64,000 bases of DNA. It comes from CAZMVY01 sp964653435 (GTDB taxonomy: Bacteria; Planctomycetota; Phycisphaerae; UBA1845; PWPN01). The DNA lies in NCBI GenBank assembly GCA_964653435.1, contig CAZZFA010000004.1, forward strand, positions 38,152-102,151. The letters run 5' to 3'. The notes beneath the pieces were generated by a model. The model was not told where the DNA came from. It worked only from the letters and a program-made list of their open reading frames with translations, and did not search any database. This document shows positions 43,790 to 52,432 of this stretch, piece by piece (position 1 is the first letter of the stretch; each line of letters starts with the position of its first letter). The position numbers and the translations under genes are program-made.

Positions 43790-44132
43790 AGCGGCGGCAG
43801 TTGATCCGTCCTGCCCTCGGCCGATCGCGGCGCCGGCGTCCCGTCGCACGTCCGGTCGCTCAGTCCCCGGCCTGCATTGTGGTTCCGCACGCCGCCCCAT
43901 TCCCTGAAGAAGAAGGGCGAACGCTTGCTTTCGAATCAGCGATGCCATTTGCCAGTGTCATGAGGGACTACTTGTAAGGGTATCGAAGCTTTCGGAACAG
44001 AACGCGATCTCGGCATGTGCGAACCTCCTCGGCGCACGCACGGTCAGTGACCGCGATGCAAAGCGCTTCCGGCCGCACTGCCGACCGCCGGCGGGTCCTC
44101 GTACCAAACGAGATGGGCGAGACGTATTGTAA
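43790..44132. other. intergenic, 343 bp
   Basis: Between the PEP-CTERM gene and the 3' end of tRNA-Arg. Moderately GC-rich without a recognisable gene, repeat or terminator. If the tRNA-Arg copies are attachment sites this is the right end of the inserted segment. Confidence 0.5.
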
Positions 44133-44206
44133 CGCGAGCGGCGCGATTCGAACGCGCGACCTGCGGTTTAGGAAACCGCTGCTCTATCCTGCTGAGCTAC
44201 GCCCGC
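44133..44206 (-). tRNA. tRNA-Arg(CCT)
   Basis: A full cloverleaf on the minus strand, 74 nt without CCA. Acceptor GCGGGCG pairs with CGCTCGC through one G-U. The D-arm is GCTC/GAGC. The anticodon stem GCGGT/ACCGC encloses TTCCTAA, giving CCT, which reads AGG. The T-arm is GCGCG-TTCGAAT-CGCGC, and the discriminator is G. Its 3' half is nearly duplicated at 28009-28044. Confidence 0.94.
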
Positions 44207-44398
44207 ATGAGCATGTGCCCGTTATCCGGGGGACGGGCCGATCCAGCCCCCATATTGCACTCCACACGGGGCTGCGGCCGAAGGCCGTGCTACGGCACTG
44301 TGAACGGGCGAGACTGTCCGACCGAGAACGGCACTCGGCGTCCGCGTCGTCCCGCCTGTACGTTCGTAAGCCTATCCGAAATCAGTCGTTCCGACAAG

Positions 44399-45058
44399 TC
44401 ATCGGCGACGCCGGACGGTTCCGCTCGGCCTCGCCGCGCGATCGATCTCGGCGCGGCGGGCGCAACGACGGGCGCGGCGGGCCGGGGTTGGCTTGGGCGT
44501 CATCGCCTGCTCGATCAGGTCGCACAGGATGTGGTAGGCAACCTGGTGAATCTCCTGGATGCGGTCGCTCGATTCATGCGGGACGCTGAGGCAGTGTGCG
44601 CAGAGCGGCTTGAGGGCCCCGCCGTCGCTTCCGGTGAAGCCGACCACAATCGCGCCGAGCCTGCGGGCGACCGCGGCAGCGGCGAGGATATTGGCGGAGC
44701 GGCCCGACGTGGAGAAGAGCCAGACGACGTCGCCCCGGCGCACATGCGCCTCGATCTGACGCGCGAAGACCCGCTCGTAGCCGTAGTCGTTCGCGACGGC
44801 GGTCAGGGCCGAGGTGTCCGTCGTCAGAGCGACGGCCGGCAATGCCGCCCGCTCCCGCCGAAGACGCCCGACGAGTTCGGCCGCCACGTGCTGCGCGTCG
44901 GCTGCGCTGCCGCCGTTGCCGGCCAGGTAGAGCCGCTTCCCGGCGCGGAAGGCCCGGGAGGTCCGCCGGGCGATCCGGACGAGCAGGCCCTGCTGCTGCG
45001 CGAGGGCGGCGGCGCAACGTTCGTGATCGGCGAGAGCGGACTGGATCGTCGGGTTCAC
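44399..45058 (-). CDS. gmhA: D-sedoheptulose 7-phosphate isomerase (SIS domain)
   Basis: A 219-residue protein from GTG 45058; its first bases overlap the stop of hldE (GTGA), so translation is coupled. GmhA converts sedoheptulose 7-phosphate to D-glycero-D-manno-heptose 7-phosphate, the first step to ADP-heptose for lipopolysaccharide cores. The SIS fold shows LYLAGNGGSAADAQHVAAEL, TTDTSALTAVANDYGYE, VWLFSTSGRSANIL and a late IHQVAYHILCDLIEQ helix carrying active-site residues. The last about 30 residues are an Arg/Ala-rich tail beyond the usual end. The transketolase at the left of the window makes the substrate but is not linked. Confidence 0.9.
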   Translation of the reverse strand: MNPTIQSALADHERCAAALAQQQGLLVRIARRTSRAFRAGKRLYLAGNGGSAADAQHVAAELVGRLRRERAALPAVALTTDTSALTAVANDYGYERVFARQIEAHVRRGDVVWLFSTSGRSANILAAAAVARRLGAIVVGFTGSDGGALKPLCAHCLSVPHESSDRIQEIHQVAYHILCDLIEQAMTPKPTPARRARRCARRAEIDRAARPSGTVRRRR

Positions 45059-46545
45059 TGGGGGGGGCTTCCCTTTCGGATGCGTTCGAGCAGGCCGGTC
45101 GTGCTGTAGCCCTCGAGGAGATCGAGCAGCACGACCCGGCCGCCGTGCGATTCCACGAACTCCCGCCCGACGACGCCCTTGTCGGACCAGTCGCAGCCCT
45201 TCACGAGAACGTCGGGGCGGATCTTGCGGATAATCTGTTCGGGAGTGGGTTCGTCGAAGATGACGACGTAATCGACGTACTGAAGCGCCGAGAGCATCTC
45301 CGCGCGTTCCTGCTGGTTGCAGATGGGACGATCGGGGCCCTTGGCCAGCGCGCGGACCGAGGCGTCGCTGTTGAGGCCGACGACGACGACAGTTCCGAGC
45401 TGGCGGCAGCGGGCGAGGAAGCGGATGTGCCCGGGGTGCAGCAGGTCGAAGCAGCCGTTGGTGAAGACGATCGAGTCGCCGCGCTGCCGGCGCAGAGCGA
45501 GTTCGGAGACGAGTTCGTCGGCGCTTCGCTGCTTTCCCGCGCCGTCGCCTTCGGCGAGGCGCAGGTCGGCGATCACCTCCTCGCGGGTGATGGGAACGCA
45601 ACCGAACTTCTCGACCTCGAGCCCGCCCGCCACGTTGGCCAGGCGAGCGGCCTCGACCCACGAAGCGCCCGCGGCGACGGCGGCGGCGAGCATGGCGAGG
45701 ACGGCGTCGCCGGCACCGGTGTTGTCGTAGACCGACCGCGCCCGGGTGGGCACATGCACGGGCTGCTCGCCGCGAAGGCGGAGCAGCGAGCCTTCGCGGT
45801 CAAGCGTGACGAGCAGGGCCTCGATGTCGAGGCCGTCGGCGAAACGGGCGGCGGCGGCGCGGATCGTCTCGAAGCGGTCGTCATCGAGGCCGGCGGCGAG
45901 GCAGAACTCGCTGCGGTTGGGTGTGAGCGCGGTAGCCCCGCGGTACTTGCCGTAATCCGGGATTCGTGCCGGATCGACGAGGACGGGCTTGGCGTGTTCG
46001 CCGGCGAGGCGGATGAGCTGCCGGCAGAGGGCCTCGCTCACGACGCCCTTGTCGTAGTCCTCGATGCAGACGACGTCGACGGCGGGGACGAACCGCCCGA
46101 TGATTTCGAGTAACCGCGCTTCGTCGTCCGGGGCGAGGGGCTCGGACGATTCGTCGTCGAGGCGGAGCAACTGCTGGCGATGGCGATGCTGGGCGAGGCC
46201 CACGAAGCGCGTCTTGGTGGTGGTGGGGCGGTCCATGACGGCCAGGACGCCCCGCGTGCCGATCTCCATGTCGTCGAGCATGGCGCGGATACGGTGTCCT
46301 TCGTCGTCCAGACCCACCACGCCGCCGCAGGTGACCTTGAGGCCCAGCGTCACGAGCGAGGCGGCCACGCTTCCCGTGCCGCCGACGCGCTCCTCGCGGT
46401 GTCGCTTCGTGAGCACCGGGACGGGGGCCTCCGGACTGATGCGGTCCGCGTCGCCGTAGATGTAGCGGTCCAGGATCAGATCGCCGACGAGCAGCACGCG
46501 CTGCTTGCGGAACGACTCGACGATTTCGACCAGGCGGCCGGCCAA
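45055..46545 (-). CDS. hldE: bifunctional D-glycero-beta-D-manno-heptose-7-P kinase / 1-P adenylyltransferase
   Basis: A 496-residue protein in the order of the two-domain HldE/RfaE. Residues 1 to about 325 are a PfkB/ribokinase-type kinase: LVGDLILDRYIYGDADRISP, VGGTGSVAASLVTLG, EDYDKGVVS and the anion-hole NTGAGDAVLAML. Residues about 350-496 are a nucleotidyltransferase with FTNGCFDLLHPGHI (the HxGH-type site) and VKGCDWSDK. It makes ADP-heptose with GmhA, pointing to a heptose-containing LPS or surface glycan. The start is TTG 46545, read because no in-frame ATG or GTG fits; the site ACGAGG lies about ten bases before. The gene order hldE-gmhA is an operon with a 3-bp overlap. Confidence 0.92.
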   Translation of the reverse strand: MAGRLVEIVESFRKQRVLLVGDLILDRYIYGDADRISPEAPVPVLTKRHREERVGGTGSVAASLVTLGLKVTCGGVVGLDDEGHRIRAMLDDMEIGTRGVLAVMDRPTTTKTRFVGLAQHRHRQQLLRLDDESSEPLAPDDEARLLEIIGRFVPAVDVVCIEDYDKGVVSEALCRQLIRLAGEHAKPVLVDPARIPDYGKYRGATALTPNRSEFCLAAGLDDDRFETIRAAAARFADGLDIEALLVTLDREGSLLRLRGEQPVHVPTRARSVYDNTGAGDAVLAMLAAAVAAGASWVEAARLANVAGGLEVEKFGCVPITREEVIADLRLAEGDGAGKQRSADELVSELALRRQRGDSIVFTNGCFDLLHPGHIRFLARCRQLGTVVVVGLNSDASVRALAKGPDRPICNQQERAEMLSALQYVDYVVIFDEPTPEQIIRKIRPDVLVKGCDWSDKGVVGREFVESHGGRVVLLDLLEGYSTTGLLERIRKGSPPQ

Positions 46546-46700
46546 GGCGACGATCCTCGTCTCGCGACAGATCTCACGGCAACGCGAAAATGCTAGGGAC
46601 GCCGCATCCGCTTGTCAATCGGGGCGCATGTTCGGCGGGGTTTCGTGCCAGGCGCGGGCGGGGTAGCATGGATCGCGTGCCTGCCGGCGATGAGGTCATC

Positions 46701-47378
46701 ATGGCATCGGGGCGATTCGCAAACGACGTTCCGTGCGACCCTGCGGCGATCCGCGTCCGCAATCCGCCGTGGGTCTCGGCCGCCTGTGCCGACGCGCGGG
46801 CGTTTGCCCGAGTCGTTGCCGAGCGGGTGCGTCCGGGCCAGCGTGTGCTCGATCTGGGAACGGGCACGGGCATCCTCGCGATCGTTCTGGCGAAGGCCGG
46901 CATCGACGTGGTGGCGACGGACATCTCGGCGTCCGCCGTACGCACGGCCCGTGCGAACGCCGCGCGCAACGGCGTGTGCTTTGACTGCTATCAGTCGGAC
47001 CTGCTGAAGGCGGTGGAGGGGCGGTTCGATCTGATTGCGTTCAACCCGCCGTACAACGTGCGGCGCGACACGCTTCCGGCGAACATCGCGAAGAACCTGC
47101 TGCGCCGGATTCCGTGGGTGCAGCGGAACTGCGGACGGATGATGCCCCCGGCCGTGGTGCGGTTTCACCAGCAGCTCCTCCGGCGCATCGCGGAGGAGTC
47201 GCCGTCGCATCTGACCTCCGGCGGGTACGTGATGCTTCACGCGTATGCGGCGGAGGCCGAGGCGTGGCGCAAGGCCCTGCCGGCGGGATTCGACGCGGCG
47301 GTCGTCGAGCATCCGGCGTTGCGGGAGTTCGGGACGGTGGCCGTGGTGATGTATCCGCCGCCGGGATCGACAGGTTGA
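46701..47378 (+). CDS. HemK-like class I methyltransferase
   Basis: A 225-residue protein from ATG 46701, five bases after GAGG; an upstream in-frame ATG at 46668 is the alternative. Motif I is VLDLGTGTGILAIVLAKAG, followed by ATDISASAVRTARANAARN and the catalytic-loop LIAFNPPYNV. NPPY is the signature of methyltransferases acting on planar amide or base nitrogens (PrmC/HemK, rRNA N6-adenine and similar). It is shorter than PrmC and lacks its N-terminal helical domain, so the substrate is open: a protein Gln, rRNA base or small molecule. Divergent from hldE and convergent with the next methyltransferase. Confidence 0.8.
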   Translation: MASGRFANDVPCDPAAIRVRNPPWVSAACADARAFARVVAERVRPGQRVLDLGTGTGILAIVLAKAGIDVVATDISASAVRTARANAARNGVCFDCYQSDLLKAVEGRFDLIAFNPPYNVRRDTLPANIAKNLLRRIPWVQRNCGRMMPPAVVRFHQQLLRRIAEESPSHLTSGGYVMLHAYAAEAEAWRKALPAGFDAAVVEHPALREFGTVAVVMYPPPGSTG

Positions 47379-47409
47379 CCGTCAGGAGACGAAGCACAAA
47401 GGTGCAGAT

Positions 47410-47504
47410 GGTGTCAGGAACCCTTCGACTGCGCAAGCATCTTACCTCTGGAGCGCGCCACGCACGAGCGAGGCGGCTTTCGCGGGCGGAAGGTTCCTGA
47501 CACC
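47410..47504. repeat. 95-bp palindromic element with 13-bp perfect inverted ends
   Basis: GGTGTCAGGAACC at 47410-47422 and GGTTCCTGACACC at 47492-47504 are perfect inverted repeats between two convergent genes. The GTGTCAGGAACC word is often found at ends of small REP-like or RAYT-associated palindromes in many bacteria (from memory). No transposase is inside. It could also act as a bidirectional transcription stop through its hairpin, although no U-run follows. Confidence 0.7.
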
Positions 47505-47512
47505 GTCGGTGT

Positions 47513-48400
47513 CTACGCGGGCTTTCGCGCCGAGACCGTCACGATGTCCAGGAGCGTGACCGGCACGTTCAGCCGGTTCAGCATCGCCGCGCCGGGGAAG
47601 CGGGCCGCCCGGCGACCGAAGGAGAAGAGCAATCGCTCGACGAGGTACCGAGCCGTGTACCAGCAGATTTCCCGTTGCACGTGGATCACGCCCAGTCCGG
47701 CGCGGTGCAGCAGACGCCGCAGCGAGGGGACCGAGAAGAACCACAGATGTTCCGGCAGGTTGTACAGGTGCCACCGATCGCCGGTCACGCGGGCGGCGAG
47801 CGAGCCGATGTCGCCCGTGCTGAGCGTCAGAATGCCGCCGGGTTCCAGGCGCCCGGCAAGCAGGTTCAGCGCTTCGTCGGGTGCGGGCAGATGCTCGATC
47901 ACATCCCAGAGCGTGATCAGATCGAACCCGCCGTCGATCCGCGCCAGATGTTCCGCGTCGATGGGGCCGGTGACGATCCGCTGATGCAGTTGCTCGCGGC
48001 CGTAGCGCGCGGCGAATTCCGAGACCTCCAGGCCGCGGGCGTCCAGGCCTGCCTCAGCCGCGGCCTTTACGAAGAACCCGGGTCCGCAGCCGACGTCCAA
48101 CAGCCTCCGTGCCGCGGGATGCAGGCGGTGAAGCTGGCCGACCCGCGCGCGGTTCGTGCGCTCCAGGGCGGCGGCCAGGGCGAGATAGTCGCCATAGCCC
48201 TTCCGGGCGTCGGGACTCACGAAGTAGGCGTCGTCGTAAAAGGCGCCGGCGTCGAGCTCGACGTTCAGCGTGTGGCCGAGCAGACAGCGGGGGCACTGGC
48301 CGATCGCATAGCCGCGGACCCGGCGCAGGAGGCGCAGGCGCGTCCCGCCGCAGGCGAGGCATCGGTCGTATCGGCGGGCTGTGCGCTTCGATGGGTCCAC
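47513..48400 (-). CDS. SAM-dependent methyltransferase with N-terminal zinc ribbon
   Basis: A 295-residue protein if started at GTG 48400; the frame remains open to TTG 48496 with arginine-rich sequence, so the start is uncertain. The N-terminus is a treble-clef-like ribbon, CLACGG followed by CPRC about 20 residues later, as in Methyltransf_13/NDP-hexose C-methyltransferase-like proteins. The catalytic domain has LLDVGCGPGFFVKAAAEAG, the ITLWDVIEHLPAPDEAL motif and RLEPGGILTLSTGD. The TGDRWHLYNLPEHLWFFS segment is typical of methyltransferases in glycan biosynthesis loci. Together with hldE-gmhA it suggests a surface polysaccharide neighbourhood. Convergent with the HemK-like gene. Confidence 0.8.
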   Translation of the reverse strand: MDPSKRTARRYDRCLACGGTRLRLLRRVRGYAIGQCPRCLLGHTLNVELDAGAFYDDAYFVSPDARKGYGDYLALAAALERTNRARVGQLHRLHPAARRLLDVGCGPGFFVKAAAEAGLDARGLEVSEFAARYGREQLHQRIVTGPIDAEHLARIDGGFDLITLWDVIEHLPAPDEALNLLAGRLEPGGILTLSTGDIGSLAARVTGDRWHLYNLPEHLWFFSVPSLRRLLHRAGLGVIHVQREICWYTARYLVERLLFSFGRRAARFPGAAMLNRLNVPVTLLDIVTVSARKPA

Positions 48401-48606
48401 GGAGCGGCTGCTCCAACCGGGCGGCCTGCCCGTCCGCGCGAAAGGCCGGGTAGCCGCCGACCGCGCGACGATACCGGCTCGGCATGGCCCTTTCAAGGAA
48501 GCGCGGCGGAATTGACCCCCCGCCGGATGTCGAGTACTACGGCGTTTCGTGATCGCGGATACGCCCGGCCGTCAGCCGCGCCGGGGCATTTCGGGAGTGT
48601 TCGGGC

Positions 48607-50301
<1,695 letters not shown>

Positions 50302-50569
50302 CGCCGTTTCCGGTGCGAGAGGTACGCCTCTTGAAGGGCGGATATCCTGTTCGCTTTCCGGCGGGAGCGCTGCCCGCCTCCCATTTCCGCCGCCGGCACG
50401 GAAGTCGCCGACCGAAACCTTCAGCGCCGTCTTCGGCGAGCCCCTTGGCCGTGCGACGCGCACCGGCGCCCGCGGCGGCCCTTTCGAAGCTCAAGAGAAA
50501 CGGGGCCTGCCGGACGGAAGCGGTCCTTGACGCGACGGCATCCGCTTCCGCCCGCGGGGTCGGCCCGCT

Positions 50570-50575
50570 ATACTC
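50570..50575 (+). promoter_or_regulatory. -10 box immediately before a sulfatase start (possible leaderless mRNA)
   Basis: TATACT in GCTATACTCGG ends 7 bp before the ATG at 50583. A transcript starting at the usual distance would begin at or next to the start codon, and no Shine-Dalgarno is seen. A similar GCTATACTCGG string occurs at 54565-54575. Confidence 0.4.
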
Positions 50576-50582
50576 GGCCCCC

Positions 50583-52187
50583 ATGTACCCGACGTCACAC
50601 CTGCATCGTGGTCCCGGTGCGATCGCGCTCATTTCAGGCATGGTGCTGCTGGCGGCGCCGCGATTGCCGGCCCAGACGGCCCGGCCGCAGCCGATTGCGA
50701 CCGGTCCCGCGGCCACCCGGCCCAACATCGTCGTGATCCTCACCGACGATCAGCGATGGGACTGCCTCGGCTGCGCGGATCAGCCGTACCTCGGCATCCG
50801 GACGCCCAACCTCGATCGGCTGGCCTCCGAGGGGGCGCGGTTCCGCAACATGTTCGTCACCACCTCGTTGTGCTCGCCCAGCCGGGCCTCGTTTCTTTCG
50901 GGCCTCTACGCGCACACGCACCGGGTGATCAACAACTTCACCGACTTCCCCGCGGACCTGCCGAGCTACCCGCGGCAGCTCAAGGCCGCGGGCTACGAAA
51001 CGGCCTATATCGGCAAGTTTCACATGGGCGAGCAGAGCGACGAGCCGCGCCCCGGCTTCGATTACTGGGTCACCCACAAGGGCCAGGGCCGCTACTACGA
51101 CAACGTGTTCAACATCAACGGCCGGCGCGAGGAGAAGAAGGGCTACTACACCACAGTCGTCACGGACATGGCCGTCGAGTGGCTCCGGCGCAGGCATGAG
51201 CGCCCGTTCCTGCTGATCCTCGGGCACAAGGCGCCGCACGGCCCGTTCGTGCCTGAAGACAGGTACGGACATCTCTACGACGAGGTGAAGATCGATTACC
51301 CCGCAACCGCGTTCGCCCTGGAGGGCAAGCCGAAGTGGATTGAGCAGCGGCTCGATACCTGGCACGGCATTTACGGCCCGCTCTACGGGTTCCGGAAGGA
51401 CTTCCCCGATCGTTCGTCGGCCGGCGTCCGGGCCTTCGGCGAGTTCGTCCGCCGCTACCTGGGCACGATCCAGTCCGTGGACGACAGCACCGGCCGGATT
51501 CTCCGGACGCTCGCGGACACCGGCCGACTCGACAATACGCTGGTGATCTTCACGAGCGACAACGGTTTCCTGCTCGGTGAGCACGGGATGATCGACAAGC
51601 GGACGATGCACGAGGAGAGCATCCGTGTTCCGCTGCTCGCGCGCTGGCCGAAGCGGATCAGGCCCGGCACGGTCATCGACGAAATGGTGCTCAACATCGA
51701 TCTGGCGCCGACCCTGGTGGATCTCGCCGGCGCCGAGGCGTTGCCGAAAACGCACGGCCGCTCCTGGGCGGTGCTGTTGGATCGTGGCGCCACAAGCCCG
51801 GAGCAACCGCAGGGGGCCGGATCCGGCGCGAATCCGGGACGCGGAGCCGGCCGTGACGGCTGGCGCACCTCGTGGTACTACGAGTACAACTACGAAAAGC
51901 AGTTCCCATACACGCCGAACGTGCGGGGGGTGCGGACGGCCGACTGGGTGTACATGCACTATCCCCACGGCGACGGCGGTCCCGATCGCCACAAGGCCGA
52001 GTTGTACGACCTCAAGGCGGACCCGCACGAGACGAGGAATCTGATCGACGATCCTGCGTGCGCCGGGAAACTGGGGGAGTTGAAGGCCGAGCTGGAGCGT
52101 CTGATGAAGGACTGCGGCGCCCTGCCCGACAGCATGCCGCTCGATGAGGGTGTGAAGACGGAATTGCCGGAGAAGGCGATTCGCTGA
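50583..52187 (+). CDS. secreted sulfatase (CSPSR type)
   Basis: A 534-residue protein from ATG 50583, the first codon giving a clean signal peptide (about 1-31). Sulfatase core: NIVVILTDDQRWDCLGC (Asp pair 55-56), formylglycine Cys97 in CSPSRASFLSGLY, YIGKFHMGEQSDEPRPGFDYW, LGHKAPHGPFVPEDRY and FTSDNGFLLGEHGMIDKRTMHEE at the second metal site. The APHGPF and DNGFLLGEHG wording places it with S1_11/S1_8-like mucin and heparan-type N-acetylglucosamine-6-sulfatases. A Gly/Ala-rich loop (around 400-420) is unusual. It is far from the main sulfatase cluster and next to glgP and the EF-G-like gene, so it is probably expressed separately. Confidence 0.9.
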   Translation: MYPTSHLHRGPGAIALISGMVLLAAPRLPAQTARPQPIATGPAATRPNIVVILTDDQRWDCLGCADQPYLGIRTPNLDRLASEGARFRNMFVTTSLCSPSRASFLSGLYAHTHRVINNFTDFPADLPSYPRQLKAAGYETAYIGKFHMGEQSDEPRPGFDYWVTHKGQGRYYDNVFNINGRREEKKGYYTTVVTDMAVEWLRRRHERPFLLILGHKAPHGPFVPEDRYGHLYDEVKIDYPATAFALEGKPKWIEQRLDTWHGIYGPLYGFRKDFPDRSSAGVRAFGEFVRRYLGTIQSVDDSTGRILRTLADTGRLDNTLVIFTSDNGFLLGEHGMIDKRTMHEESIRVPLLARWPKRIRPGTVIDEMVLNIDLAPTLVDLAGAEALPKTHGRSWAVLLDRGATSPEQPQGAGSGANPGRGAGRDGWRTSWYYEYNYEKQFPYTPNVRGVRTADWVYMHYPHGDGGPDRHKAELYDLKADPHETRNLIDDPACAGKLGELKAELERLMKDCGALPDSMPLDEGVKTELPEKAIR

Positions 52188-52338
52188 GCGCGCGGCGCCG
52201 AGGCGCAGCTCGCCCGGGATTTGCCCGGTTCTCCGGGCACGGCCCGCAATGGCGCCTCCGGCGAGCGCCGGAATCGCCGGACAGACCCGCTCACCGGATT
52301 CACGCCGGCCGCCCCTTTCTCGCTCGTGCGGGTATCGA

Positions 52339-52344
52339 TATAAT
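52339..52344 (+). promoter_or_regulatory. -10 box upstream of the EF-G-like gene
   Basis: A perfect TATAAT at 52339-52344 lies 88 bp before the ATG. The hexamer 17 bp upstream (TTTCTC) is a poor -35. Pattern only. Confidence 0.4.
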
Positions 52345-52432
52345 ACCGGGTTCTCGCCGCCTGCAGCGAGCCGATACGGGCGCCCCGGGCGGTGGGCGAT
52401 GCAGGATATCGAGGATTCTGGCGGAGATCATC

